DNA from: Quillaja saponaria
Taxonomy: Eukaryota; Streptophyta; Magnoliopsida; Fabales; Quillajaceae
Length of the DNA stretch: 64,000 bases
NCBI GenBank assembly: GCA_029379385.1
Contig: CM055611.1
Location: forward strand, 10,044,001-10,108,000
Direction of reading: 5' to 3'
Shown: piece after piece, positions 1 to 12,880 of the stretch
Position numbering within the stretch: position 1 is the first letter of the stretch
Layout: every line of letters begins with the position of its first letter
The notes under the pieces: model-generated
Databases searched by the model: none
What the model saw: the letters and a program-made list of their open reading frames with translations, nothing else
What the model was told of the DNA's origin: nothing
Program-made: the position numbers and the translations under genes

Positions 1-83
1 TTCAATATCTTTTGTGAAACATAAGAGATTTTTCGTCCTTTAATGGTTCCTAGGTCACCATAACAAAATGGTGTAGTAGAAAG
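1..83 (+). pseudogene. Copia-1 integrase core, 5' part (window edge)
   Basis: The stretch reads, with one stop, as the end of a Ty1/copia integrase core: residues P-stop-QNGVVE, matching the family's conserved PQQNGVVERKNRT block that follows the catalytic region. The reading frame breaks off in the middle of this motif where a family A element begins, and it resumes at 4119 with NRTILN. The rest of the element's 5' half (5' LTR, gag, protease, most of integrase) lies outside the window. I am confident of the family because the two halves join exactly within a conserved motif. Confidence 0.8.
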
Positions 84-3000
84 TGTCACTCCTCTCACAG
101 AGGTATGATTGGCAGGAGGATTGGCAGGAGGATTGGATAACCAAACCTCCGTAACCCTGACTTCAAAACAAGGTAGCAAACATGACTCTGGACTCATCTA
201 GAGGATAAAAGTAACTTTTATAAAATAGACGTTCATTGTAAAATTTTATTTGCTGAAACAGTTAACAATTTACTGAAAATTTTTGGCAAAGGTTCCCAAC
301 AATACGGAACATGCCTCAAAAATACAAACACATATATTCATAATTTCACACAATAATAGCACAAAGACAACAAGAAGCTTTGCTCCGTCCACATGCTAAA
401 CAAGACAAATAACTGGACTCTTACATCATGCAAAGATTATACACCTCACAGCTCTAGTGTGACTGCAAACTTTTAGCCTTGACCTGCAAATCCGAGATTT
501 TGTAAAATACCTTGTCGTACTCAATCAGCAAATCACAACTTCTGTGATACAATGTACCAACCTCCTGTTACTTAAAAAAAAATTCACAAGAGATCAGTCC
601 TATGGACTTCGTGAGTGAAAAACCGTATCCAAAGGGTACTAGCATCACTCAACACAAGTGTACAACATATATATTAACATCAGGTAACAATGTTCATATC
701 TTAATTCACATTGCACATATATATTGTAATCGTCATAAATTCACAATTTACATGATTCATAGGATCATAAATTAATCAGAGCAATAATAGCATGTAAAGC
801 AACCAAAGGGCCAATGAGTAACCCAGCCTCGCACAATAGTATCACTCCCTGCCGGGCATTTACGCGCCTGCACAATAAATTAATATCCATACATAATCCA
901 TCCCACCGAGGCTGAGCACTTAAATGAAAAAAAAAAAAACATTTAGTAGAATCAGATTTTCTCGGGATTTAAAATCAGAATATCCTAGGTGCACCTGGAT
1001 TTTAATTTAGGAGATAAAAATCATTGCTTCAACTCAATTTGTTGGCCCTTATCAACCACAACCAATATCAACCAAACATAATTCAAATAAATCACTGAAA
1101 TATTGTACTTGCTTATTTTTCATATATCACATCTATTCAAATATACTTATAATTACACATAATAATCTAGCCCCTAAAGATAACAGTTAACCACTCACTG
1201 ATTTATCAATTGTATGTCATCAAGCTCACAGAAGGGTCTGGAACTGAAATTCAAAATAATATTCAGTTATAAACATTATTATTATAATCTTTTAATTATT
1301 AAGCTTATATATCGACTTATATAAGTTTCTCCATGAAAGTTATAGATTAAGCCAATATATGTCAAGTAGTATGAAGTATACTTCATGTGGTAATGAAGAG
1401 ACATTTTAAATGTCTTGATAATGCATAGGGTAGAAAGTAACTATTAGAAAAGATAGAAAACACACAAAGTTAGAGATGTTGAAACTGTCCAAACTTGAGG
1501 TTTGGACTAGTGTTCACTATAATGGTCATATCTTCCTCTAGAAAATTCCAAATCCAATTTTGTAAAATGTATTAAATACTAGACACATGTAGCTTTATAA
1601 TGACGTATCATTTGTAATTTTTAGATTTGTATAACAATACAATTTATTCTTTGAAATTTTATCCAATTCTGCAAAATGCAGGATTTTGACAACTCTGACC
1701 TTAAATTAGTTAATTGAACATAACTTTCTACAGGAAAAACGAAATTCAATTCCGTTTATCGAGTTTATTAATAGATAAGTATGTCCATCTTTATTATTTA
1801 GAAACTTTTGCTAAAATTATTCTTGAACCCACTTAATTCCCTACATGAACCAAAAACAGGGTACTCGTAACATTCTGATTTCCTAACACTGATTCTAATA
1901 CTTGTAGAATTCTCAAAATTAAGAAATAAATTATGAAACTTTCTAGTATAGTATTTCGATATGTTAGAAACATTTTATTTTTCAGCACTCTTGTCCTAAT
2001 TCATCTTTTAAAAGCCTCTAAAGTCGGTTACACTAAAATAGGTTCAATCAATACCGGAAAATCATAACCCTACTTTCCACCACCTCCAAAGTATTTATAA
2101 TAAGGAATTAAAACCTACACAACTCCATATTTTCTCTTTAGTATGCTAGGAACAAATTTTACTTAGAGGTACTATGCTAATTCCAACCACAAACCTGACG
2201 AAGTCTCCCGAGCTAACTAAAGGTCACTAAAAATCCTGCATGGACCTAGCCTCATTCCAGCAGCTCTAACAATCAATATACTTGGAATTAGATTACAAAA
2301 TTTTGCAAACATCACCTCAAGACCCTAAGAAACCTTTCTCTTTTGGAATCTTAATTTAATTCAGCTCCAAAAGCACCTGAAACCTAGGATTTCTTTCATT
2401 CACAAATCTACCCCTGCACCCCTTTCAACACCTTAACTCTCATTTTCCACCACTTTCAAGCTCCCATTCATACTCCTCACTTCAACACTAATTCACTAAC
2501 ATTACTCCTAATCCAATTAAATTCAAGATTATATTAGTGATTTAGAATCAATCAAGAACTTAAGTTGTCACTTTCCAATATCAATCCAACCAATTTTTAC
2601 TCCTTAAGCTACAATTATTTTCTTGTAGACATTTTATCAACTACCTTATATGCATGTTTTTGTTCTAGCTTATGAGCAAGTATTTATATATATACTCACC
2701 ATGAGACTTACATAAGTCCATCAAATTACATCTTATTCATATTCCACTTCTAACACTTCCTCTAATTCATAAGCTATTTCTTCTTCAAACTAAAATTTTA
2801 TAACAAGAAAATTCCTGCACTTCTACTCTTGATGGCAAGACACTTAAAACGCCAAAATACCTTCCTCCTATTGACTTTTGCTAGCCGGCCATAAGAGAAA
2901 AAATGTCAAGTTGCTGTCCCTAAACTAGGGGACCGCAGCTTGATACCAAGCTTTCTTTCCACTATTTTTTTTTTCTACACACACACACACCTTTACAAGC

Positions 3001-4118
3001 TAAGGTAATCATCTTCACCTACACATCAAGATTCCATATAGGTTCAAGACTGTTGGCTTTCTTAATTCATTACAAGAAGTTGAAAAAATATAGTACGGTC
3101 TGCCTTTTACTTATCACCTGCTGCAGCAAAACACCTACAATACTCCACCAAAACTCCAAGGTCACGGCAAATTTCAAAACTCACAAGTCTGCTGCTTCAA
3201 CCTTAGTCCATTAATGTTGTCTCACTTCTTAGAGCTGCGAATCACAAGCCAATAACTAAGACTGATACCCAGATAGGCTCACATGGAGGTAAAAGAGGAA
3301 AAAGGAAAGCAAGAAGCAAAAAATGCAAGAAACTCCCATGGCTACCAACAAGTCCCCACGACCTACGAAAGGTGAGAAGAAAAGACTTACCAAGGAGTTG
3401 GAATTGGCTACTCCAATTATAGGAGTTCACGGCCAACGAAGAGAAACAACCAAAAAAGAAGCAGAAGCAGGGCATGACTATACGAAAGGATCCCCACAAC
3501 AAAGACAGGGGAAGGAACACTAAGCAAAGGTAGTCCATGGCAGCAGCTTGACCCATACACTTCAAGCAATTCTAGACTAACTATGACAAGAAAAACAAAG
3601 AAAAGGAAGGAGAATAGCAACCTCGGTCAATCAAGAAAGATGAAGAAATTTCTAGAACAAAAGAAGAAAAACAAATGGGTCAGTCAACATAGAAGGAAAA
3701 TGAGAAAATAAATAATAAAAGAAACAAGGTCCAAGTCACCGTAAAAAAAAAAAAGATGGTGTATGTTTATTCTGTAATTTGTATGTATATAAATATATAT
3801 ATATATATATATCTGTATAAATGTTTATGTTATTCCTATGTGTTTTACCCTTTTAAAAAAATTACACACTATAAGATCAAGCTTCAAATCAATTAAGTTT
3901 TGTTCTAATTGTGTATATAATTAATTTATTTATATATTTTTAATTACTCTAATTCACATTATTTATTAACTTACTCCCTTCTATACTCATGTTATTTACC
4001 ACCATCTCTCACGTACACATCAATACTTATAAATTTTTATAATTAAGAATTTTACGTTACCTAAATCTTGACGTTATTACCTCAAATATCCCTAATGTCA
4101 CAATACCGGGTTATAACA
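84..4118 (-). mobile_element. Family A solo-LTR-like element, copy A1 (about 4.0 kb)
   Basis: This 4035 bp element starts TGTCACTCC and ends GGTTATAACA, the TG...CA termini expected of an LTR. It lies inside the Copia-1 integrase motif, flanked by a near-perfect 5 bp duplication (gaaag at 79-83, taaag at 4119-4123). No long open frame with recognisable protein similarity is present, and I see no direct terminal repeat inside it, so it is best read as one very long solo LTR. Comparison with the other copies suggests minus-strand transcription: read on the minus strand it starts TGTTATAACC, then has an AT-rich TATA-like tract (near 3790-3815), then a pyrimidine-rich leader. It contains a 12 bp tandem duplication near 110-135, short CA repeats near 2981-2991 and an AT run near 3795-3812. 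The parent retrotransposon family is not identifiable from this window; long-LTR gypsy groups are candidates. Confidence 0.75.
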
Positions 4119-6202
4119 TAAAGGAAGAATAGAACAATTCTTAATATAGCTCAATGTTTGTTGAAATCTAAGAATATACCTAAAGAATTTTGGGCAGAAG
4201 CTATTTATTGTGCAGTTTATTTGTCAAACAAATGTCCAATCAAAGGTGTGAAAAATGAAACACCTCAAGAAGCTTGGAGTGGAAAGAATCCAAATGTTTC
4301 TCACTTACGAATTTTTGGAAGCATTGTCTATGCCCATGTACCAGATCAAGAGAGATATAAACTTGATGATCGAAGTGTGAAGTATGTATTTATTTGCTAT
4401 GATTCAAATTTCAAAGGGTACAAGCTTTATAACCCAAGGAATGGAAAAAACATAGTTAGTAGAGATATTGAGTTCAATAAAGATGAAACGTGGGATAGGG
4501 ATGTTCAAGAGGAAGAAAGTTATAATTTTTTTCTTTACTTTGAAAAAGAACAAGAAATAGAAGCACCATTGGAAGCCATTACTCTACCTCCATCACCAAC
4601 TCCTTTATTAGAAAAAAGTTCAAGTGAAGGTCACCAAAAACAAGAAGTTTTCTTGATCTTTATGAAAATACAGAAGTGATAGAAGATGTTAATTTATTTT
4701 GTCTTGCTACAGATAGTGAACCATTGTTTTTTTGAAGAAACTAAAAATGACAAGAAATGGAGACAAGCAATGGATGAGGAGATAAAAGCTATTGAAAAAA
4801 ATGATACTTAGGAGTTGGCCAATCTTCCAAAAGATTATAAAGCTATTGGAGGGAAGTGGGTGTACAAGGTAAAGCAAAATGCAAAAGGAGAAGTACAAAG
4901 TGAGGCTAGTTGCGAAAAGCTATGCACAAAAGCAAGGGGATTAACGATGAAGAGGTATTTGCTCCTGTTGCTCGCATAGAAATAATTCGATTGTTAATTT
5001 CCTTTGCAACCTATAAGCATTGGAGGATTTATCAATTGGATCTAAAATCTGCTTTCTTCCATGGTTTTCTTGAAGAAGAGATCTATGTTGAACAACCTGA
5101 GGGTTATGTAATTGAAAGGCAAGAAGACAAAGTTTTGAAGCTAAAAAAAGCTTTGTATGGCCTAAAACAAGCACCAACAGCATGGAATAATCAAATTGAC
5201 AAGTATTTTCAAGAAAATGGATTTGTTAGATGTCCATATGAATATGCACTTTATGTGAAGGCACATGAAAATGGTGATGTTTTATTTGTTTACTTTTATG
5301 TGGATGATCTAATTTTTACAAAAAATAATCCAACCATGTTTGAAGATTTTAAGAAGGCAATGACTTGTGAATTTAAGATGACTCATATGGGGCTACTACC
5401 TTACTACTTGGGCTTTGAAATGAAGCAAAATGATGGTGAAATTTTTATTTCACAAGAAGGCTATGCAAAAGATGTTCTTAAGAATTCCAGATGCTTGATA
5501 GCAACTCTGTTAATACACCTATAGAATGTGGAGTGAAGATAGATCCCACATTATTTAGAAGTCTTGTTGGAAGTTTGAGATACTTGATTTACAAAAGGCC
5601 AGACATTCTTTATGCTGTTGGAGTAATGAGTTGTTACATGGAATCTCCTACTTCTATTCACATGAAAACAACTAAAAGAATTTTTCACTACCTAAAAGGT
5701 ACACTTGACTATGGCCTATTTTATTATTCTTCACAAATTATTCATTTTGTGGGGATATTATGATAGTGATTTTGCTAGAGATTTGGATGATATAAAAAAG
5801 CACCATAGGTTTTGTATTTTTCATGGGAAGCAATTTCTTGGGTTTCAAAGAAACAACCAATTGTTACTCAAGTGTTGAATATGTTACTGCTACCTCTTAT
5901 ACTTGTCATGCCATTTAGTTAAGAAGATTGTTAAAGGAGCTACAAGAGCCATAAAAAGAACCAACCCAAATTTTATTGACAACAAGTCTACACTAGCTTT
6001 GGCAAAGAATCTTGTCTTCCATGATAGAAGCAAGCATATAGACACAAGGTATCATTTCATCCGTGAGTGTATTGCCAAGAAAGAAGTGGAAGTCAAATTT
6101 GTGAAATCTCTTGATCAAGTTGCTGGTATTTTCACAAAACCACTTAAATTTGAAGTCTTTCAAGGATTGAGAGAATTGCTTGGGGTTAGAAAGGAAAATT
6201 AA
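4119..6202 (+). pseudogene. Copia-1 pol remnant: integrase C-terminus, reverse transcriptase, RNase H
   Basis: This is the 3' two-thirds of a Ty1/copia polyprotein. From about 4119 it runs NRTILN, then a continuous 173-residue frame from 4158 covering the integrase C-terminal part and the typical acidic linker. The reverse transcriptase follows, with one tryptophan codon changed to TAG near 4808, a frameshift near 4900, then an open stretch 4910-5524 carrying the catalytic YVDD at 5297-5308 and the ALYGLKQAP block. RNase H follows in two frames (5491-5763 and 5903-6202), with DNKSTLALAKN and the KHIDTRYHFIRE block near the end. The stop at 6200-6202 lies just upstream of the polypurine tract. 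Several stops and shifts mean no functional polyprotein can be made. The lineage within Copia is not assigned. Confidence 0.9.
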
Positions 6203-6215
6203 GTTTAAGAGGAAG
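6201..6215 (+). other. Copia-1 polypurine tract
   Basis: A purine-rich run (AAGTTTAAGAGGAAG) sits immediately before the LTR start TGTTG. This is the position where plus-strand DNA synthesis is primed in LTR retrotransposons. Confidence 0.7.
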
Positions 6216-6606
6216 TGTTGAAAATAATAAACTTTATTTTCATATGATAAATTATTAGTGGAAGTTAGAAAGGTGAGTTATTTTGATGTAATATGTTTTA
6301 AGAGGTAATTAATTTCTTATAATGGGTAGCTACAAATTATTGTATACTAGTGAATGTTTTTTTTTTTTTGGTTAATATGTAATAAAATTGCAGTAATAGG
6401 TTGGATTCCTTAATGTTAAGGACAATGGGTGTTTAAGTTATATTAGTGCACATTTAGTTGTGTAACTTTAAAGTTACTATTATGAGTCTTATAAATACCC
6501 ATTGTATGTTTTCAATTTGATATTAAGAAAGTAGAAATTGTTTTTTTAGTATTCCAATTTGTTCATCCTCTTTAATTTATGTGTTGTGCTCACCATATTT
6601 CTAACA
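6216..6606 (+). mobile_element. Copia-1 3' LTR (391 bp)
   Basis: It begins TGTTGAAAATAA directly after the polypurine tract and ends ATTTCTAACA, giving TG...CA termini with a short inverted TGTT/AACA. A TATA box, TATAAATA, lies at 6490-6497, followed by a leader-like AT-rich stretch, as expected of a U3-R-U5 arrangement. The 5' LTR lies outside the window, so neither LTR divergence nor the target-site duplication can be read here. Length is ordinary for plant Copia LTRs. Confidence 0.8.
6490..6497 (+). promoter_or_regulatory. TATA box in Copia-1 LTR
   Basis: TATAAATA lies about 110 bp before the LTR end. It would drive the element's own transcript in an intact copy, where it would act from the 5' LTR; in this 3' copy it points outward into flanking DNA. 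Confidence 0.5.
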
Positions 6607-7620
6607 AGGCATAATAATCTCCCAACATGAAGATCAATTGTAGGAAGGCATATTGTCAAACATAGAAGACTGTGATGAAGTGGAGGTTATTATAGATATT
6701 TGGACATCAATTTTCTATGAAAAAGACTGCAGTTTACCTAGCATATAGTAAACCAATTGATGAGGAAATGATTGAGTGCCAGCCGGTGTCTGACAATATT
6801 TCCATTGTTTCTTGTGAATATCAAACAGTTAAAAGAGTTTGCTATGAAGATGAGGCAGGACCGAGCAACTGGTGGGACTAGTAACTAGAAAATCAAGGTA
6901 TGAACTCATTATTATGATTTTATAGTCAGTAGTTTAACAAAGAAAAAAGAAGATCTAATTAGTTGCGGAGGGGATTTTTGAAAAAACTTAAAAGTTTCTC
7001 TTTTGGGTTATATGGTTTTAGAAGATTTAATTTGAAACTTGTTTTAGAAATATCTAGCATCTTTCAAGGTAATACCTATTTTATTTTTTGTGTTTCATAT
7101 AAAATTCTAAAACTAACAGTTAGTTAGTTCTATTATACCTACTAATACAAATCTACTTTAATTGAGCTGGAACTAATAAAAGATGAACAACATCTTCACA
7201 ACACTCAATCTTGCAGAGCTAATTGTAAGTTAGAAGACCGGCATTGATACAAATCTAAGTAGCTTGATGTGGTACATGGCAATGAAACAACATGTGAGGA
7301 GTAGGTGCAAGGGAAAATTACTTATTTTGTTATTTGTTAGGCTATAAAAGCCAAGGTAGAATAAAGATTAGCATGATGAAAAATGATAATTCTATTTTAG
7401 CTCTCTCTCTTTAATTCTCTCCGCCTTCCCTTTCTTCTTTCTGGTTGCTTATGTGTTTACTCTTCTTTTATTTCCTTTTCTATCCCTTAACCCTATCTTC
7501 TTTCTTTTATCCTCCTCTTTATGACTTTGTACTCATGTTTTTTCACAGTTGCACTTGAAATTTTGAATGAGAATACCCACAATGATTAACAAATGAGTGT
7601 TCTTTGATTTGATTTCCAAG
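6607..7620. other. Unassigned region with a 54-codon frame and a TATA-like site
   Basis: No long reading frame is present. A short frame at 6717-6881 (54 codons, ATG to TAG) has a coding-like, mixed composition ending SNWWD, but I do not recognise it. TATAAAAG at 7343-7350, followed by a pyrimidine-rich stretch (7390-7520), resembles the promoter and leader of an LTR and might belong to the Copia-E element whose gag start appears at 12881. That link is only an inference. Confidence 0.3.
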
Positions 7621-7625
7621 TTTTA

Positions 7626-8093
7626 TTGTGTGCTACTTATCAGATTCAGCTTTGTATCATTGGAGCATTCATTGATCACTACCATCATACCCACAGATTC
7701 AATATGGTGTATCCATCAACTAACTCCAACTTCAATCCTATCCAAAACACATGGAAGCTGAGGCTAGAAGAATTAGGCAGCACACTAATAATGGGTGCGA
7801 TGAAATTCAATTATCTTAATGAGATTTTAGCTTCCATGATGTGTATAGACCTTCACTTACAATATATGGAAGAAAATCAATGGCTACATAAGGGGAATCC
7901 AGCTAAATCAAAACTCAATGAACTTTCAGCCAACCAACACTCTAATGTGTGTAAAATAGATGCTCACGAAATGGTTGATGAATTGCCAATCAATTCTTCA
8001 CCCATTGTTGTTGCCCAGAAATTGAGGAACATGAACTCAATGAGCAGGATTCACTTCCTGGCCCACTGTGGAGTGCAAACATGTTGGCATTAA
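7626..8093 (+). CDS. Unrecognised 155-residue open frame
   Basis: This is the longest open frame between Copia-1 and the family B element. I recognise no domain, signal peptide or membrane segment. It is moderately hydrophilic, with several His, Asn and Ser residues. A second frame just downstream (around 8040-8150) also looks protein-like, which would fit a frameshifted remnant. It lies between the Copia-1 LTR and the Copia-E gag start, so it could be leader sequence of a retroelement, a captured host exon, or chance. The start codon choice is arbitrary, and I would not treat it as an expressed gene. Confidence 0.2.
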   Translation: MCATYQIQLCIIGAFIDHYHHTHRFNMVYPSTNSNFNPIQNTWKLRLEELGSTLIMGAMKFNYLNEILASMMCIDLHLQYMEENQWLHKGNPAKSKLNELSANQHSNVCKIDAHEMVDELPINSSPIVVAQKLRNMNSMSRIHFLAHCGVQTCWH

Positions 8094-8450
8094 GTGCTAC
8101 ACAGCCTTTTGATAACCTTACATGGCTATCCACCCACTATTTATTAAACTAAATGGATGAGCACAAAAGCTTTGATTTTACAGTTCTCCTATATGTATTG
8201 ATATGGTAACAGAGCCTTTATGATTTTTTTTCCTTCCTAATTTTTGTTTTAAAGGAGGCAGCTTGGTTGTTAGTGCAAATCCTTTAGATTTGCCTATATG
8301 GTTTTGTATGAGATATTTTCATATCTCTTTGATGTGCTTTTCAGTCTTGTAAGTTTTAGTTACAACACCAATTTCTTCTGCATTTTTGGTGTTGTTTCCT
8401 TTCGGTGTTTTATTTCTTCTTGGTCTTCATTTTAAAACTTTCTATTCTCC

Positions 8451-11400
8451 TATCACGACCCAAAACTCAGGCCGTGACTGGCACAAGGCCAAAGACAAGC
8501 CGAGACTTACTTTGAGTCAAGCTAGCCTTAAATAAATAAAATCAAAGTATGAGAAATAGCCAAAAATAAAAAGGAATAGATAACAACATTCTCGGAATCT
8601 AGTGTAATTACTAAGCAATACACTGAATTAATACAATCCTAAGTTGTAGAAGAGAGAAATACTAGGACTTGAAAGATTCCAAACAAAGATGTAGATGAAT
8701 CAAGTATCTACAAAACTAGGAGATAGAGTAGAATGAGCTTAAATAAGCTCAGTGAATTGGCAAATACAATATATGGTTGGGAACAAACAAACAACGAAAA
8801 ATTTTATGCTTTGAAACATGTTATGCACATTTAACAAATGGCATCCTATAAACTTTTCATATTAGATTATAAGAATGTTTAAGGAAACACAATTATTTAA
8901 TTTTTAAAATATAACAGTTTAGCAAAATTCTTTTTCAATGCTAGTTTTCTCAAAGTTCACGAGTCTAATTTAAAAAGAAATCTCTAGTATAGTGCCGAGA
9001 GTGCCAAACCTCAAACATTCAAGAAGACATCCTTTAATAATTTCATTTTCTAAGTGAACCTTAAATGCTTACCTCAAGGTCATTTTGATCAAATCTAAAT
9101 CTTATGAAACTAATGAAATTCAAAATGAAATAATTTTAAACCTCAAAATAGATTCACATGCAACTTAACGGTATTTAAAAAGAGAAAAGTTTAGACAATA
9201 CTAAAATTATTGGAACTTAAGAGCTATAGTGTATAATCATATACCCATAACCTAAAAGTGATCTATTACATAAATACAAAAATCTAAATCCTATCATTGA
9301 AGATCATCTCAAAAAGAAATATTCATGATATCCAAAATTTCTCATAAGCCGACATTTTAACTAGTAAACATTCTATAGATCCTAGCTACCTATTACTCCA
9401 ACCAAATTTCACAATCCTAAACTTGTATTACTAGACGATGATTCCAGAAAAAGAAACTTCTACTAAAACACAAACTTGTATTATCAATTAAACCTTTAAA
9501 TATCAAGAACAAATTCTCAATCTAAAGTTCTAGATTCCACCCTTAAGATCCACCCACCTAACTCAAATTCTCAATCTAAAGTTCTAGATTCCAATGATAC
9601 AGAACTCACATGATATTATTGAGCCTCAAAAAATTAACAACCATAATACTTCTACCTAACCAACTCAAATTCAAACCATAGTTATCTTGCATTGCATCAC
9701 ATAACCAAGCTAGTTACCCCCTCCACTCGCATTAGCCAAGCGATCTAAAACTTCCTTAAAAATTCAATGACAACAAACAATTAAGACATTCCATAGGTCA
9801 ACAATTTACTTCATTTCTAAACAAACTCTCACTACAAACAGCAACTTATAAAATAAATAAATTAACAATAGAAATTCAAGGAAATTATCAACTTGAAAAC
9901 CACATAGACTTATTACCAAAATCACCCTAAAATCCTCGAAATAAATAATTCGAAAGAACTTTCCTTTGCAACAATTCACCAGAGAATTCAACCCTAATAA
10001 ATTATATAATTGATAAACAGTATCAATTCACCTATAAGAAGAATCCACCAAAATTGTATTGCCCACATACAACCCCATTAGATAACAAAGCTAAAATCAA
10101 AGGTACTCATGCATCATACTAGTTTTACAACATTACTTCACAATTTTTCAAATAAAACCTCATTCTTTTTCCTAGCTTAGAAAATTCAAAAAATTTGAAT
10201 AAAACCATCAAATGACATCCTAAAAATATAATATCAATCATTAATGCTCACTTCACTAAGTTATACACAAAGAAAAATATAATCACTACTAATATATTTC
10301 AAATCTCTTATAATAAATAAACACATATCTCAAAAGTTAAACAAATTAAGCAAGAATCATTTAATTAAATAAACAAATAACTATACAAGGCTAACATAAA
10401 AACATAATAAAAATAGCTATGAGAATAATTCATTTAAAACTCATGAAGAATTTAGGAGCAAGAAACATAAAAATGACATTTTTTATAACACCTTTTATTT
10501 GAAAGAATATTTTATTAGACTATAGGTACAAGCTTTTGATGAAAATCTAATTTGGAAAACAATCGTAAAACATTAAACATGGAGGATTCCAAGACATAAT
10601 GTCATAAACGAACCAATGGGTACACAACTTAAAGGTCAGCATTAGCCCTGCTAACTAGGCATCTAAATCCATATCAATCTTATCATATCTAAACAATTTC
10701 AATCCACGTGCTTGTCCGAGCATGGATCTAGCATAACCCTTGCTAGCTAGGATCAAATCAAGGTGCACTAAGGCTAACAACACCGCTATTAGCTACGATA
10801 TTCTGTCAAGTTCCTCCAAAAAAATCCAAGTTTCATTAAACCAAATTATTTCTTCTCATAAAACTATAAAAGATGCATTCGAAAATTTCTTATTCCAAAC
10901 TAAATATCAAATACCCTAATACAAGTGGGTTATATCTTCTAATATAATCACTTTCTGAAATAAAATGAACAAGTTCATAAAAGACAATATATTCTCAAAT
11001 CATTTTCTCTTAATTTTTCATAAATAACTCAATGATGAAGTTCAAACAGTAAAGTTCAAATCCACTATATAATCAAATCATTTCATCTAATTTTCTCATA
11101 GACAAACCATTTCATAAACAAAACATTCCATTTCGTAAATCGATTCACATTAATTTCTCTAAACAAAACATATCATTTTTTCATCAAAAAACATATATCT
11201 ATATATTTAGTTAGTTCTGTCCTAGATAATTTATTTCAAATTAAACATCAAATCTCACACTAACAATGGATAATAACTATGAAAATAATCATTTCTTTAT
11301 ATTTTAAGAAAATATACACATCAAAGAAAAAAAATTTCATAACACATTACTTTTTCAAACAGTTGCATAAATATGTTTTCATATACCAAACCTTTCATAT

Positions 11401-12856
11401 TACCATAATGTATTATAACCATATTTGAATTACGAAACAAAACAAAATGCTAAACAATGTCTATTCCTAAAACTAGTTTCTAATAAAATTCTTCAATATC
11501 CAAGAAAATTAAATTAATAAACAACTAGTTTCATATCATATCCAAATTCATTCAAGTCTGAATTCGTGCCAGAAGTTTCTAAAACCATGTCATATGTTGT
11601 AATTACCACTCACCTCGACTAAGGAAAACTAATCGACACCTAATAAAATCCAAGCACATGACCACACATGATCATTCTGGTGAAATTTGAGTCACATAAA
11701 AATATATTTGATTAACCCTATTGAATGGACATATAACCATCAATTTAATGAATGGCAATGAAAGTTTTTAAAATTTGAAGCAAAAGATCTAAAAGTAACG
11801 AATGATTTGATTTGAAGTAACATAGCTATTCCTTTAAAAATAATAACAATGATAATAAAATATGTTCACCACCATATTAAAATTTGAAATCTTATGCTAT
11901 GGAAATATTTACTTGTAAGTAATATTATCATAATTTCCATAGAGTAAAACAAACAAAAATAATCCAACTTTCAAACTTATTGAAATTTTATTACCTAAAA
12001 TTGTGAGCCCAGTCATAAGAAAATTCATAATCGAAGTGCTAGGTTGTAGGAACCCCTAAAATGTAAATATTAGAGAAAATAACTATAGGTCTTTCAATTA
12101 AACTCCAAGTAAGCAAGTAAAATTAGAATTGAAAATAATAACCTCTTTTACTAAAGATTAAAGTAAATATTTCTCAAGCAATTCTAGATCTAGAAATTTA
12201 TCATTAACAATATATATAAGTACTAGGATGTAAGGGAAAAGAAAATAATTTAGTAGGATTCCTACTTATCCAAGTGAGATTTATAGTAGACAATCAATCA
12301 AAACCACCAAATCTTTGAAGGCCAAGAGATCTACCAAACTTCATGTATAAATGGTGGAAATTTTTCTTTAAAAATAATTTTGGGAGAGATGAATGGATGG
12401 GTTAGTAAAAGGACAAGAAAAAGAAATAAAAGAAACCAAAAAAAAAAAAAATTAGGGAGGAAGCAAGCTTCCTCCGCTTCTTTTTTGGTGGCTGCTGAAG
12501 ACTAGCAGCATGGGAGGGTAAAGACTAAAGAATCAAAGATAAAGAGGGGTGAAAAAGCCCTCCCTTGTCTTTTCTTATAAAGTTTTTTTTTGCCCCTCTA
12601 AACCAACACATGTTTTTGTTACAATAAATATATATATATATATACTTTTTTAAAATTAAAAAAAATTCTTATATATTTATTAAAAATGCTATAATATCAA
12701 AATAAAAGTAAAGCTTAATTTCAATTAATTTTGATAACATTCTTGAAATCTAAATTCAATTCAAATGTATGAATAAAATTATAGTTTAATTTTATGAAAA
12801 TATTTTTCTAAGATCAGTTAGAATTATAAATAAGAACTAATACATGGGGTGTTACA
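8451..12856 (-). mobile_element. Family B solo-LTR-like element (4.4 kb) with TSD TCTCC
   Basis: The element begins TATCACGACCC (an ancestral TGTCACGACCC with one change) and ends GGGGTGTTACA, and it is flanked by a perfect 5 bp direct repeat TCTCC (8446-8450 and 12857-12861). It has no significant open frame. Read on the minus strand it starts TGTAACACCCC and ends GGGTCGTGATA, both typical plant gypsy LTR termini. It has a TATA box (plus-strand CTTATAAA, 12574-12581) followed downstream by a pyrimidine-rich leader. This favours a minus-strand, unusually long solo LTR. It separates the leader of a Copia element from its gag start at 12881. Confidence 0.75.
12574..12581 (-). promoter_or_regulatory. 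TATA box of the family B LTR
   Basis: Minus-strand TTTATAAG is followed at promoter-like distance by a GA-rich then pyrimidine-rich leader, consistent with the U3/R boundary of this LTR. No experimental support. Confidence 0.45.
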
Positions 12857-12880
12857 TCTCCAATTGTAAAAAATCCAAGT

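Noticed and set aside
3242..3565. 107-residue minus-strand frame with hydrophobic stretches
   Set aside because: It lies in the pyrimidine-rich leader of copy A1; the Leu/Phe-rich composition follows from the base composition, and no matching frame is kept in copies A2, A7 or A9.
3795..3812. AT dinucleotide run; similar runs near 17463, 38000 and 61570
   Set aside because: Shared by family A copies as part of their AT-rich promoter region; not an independent feature.
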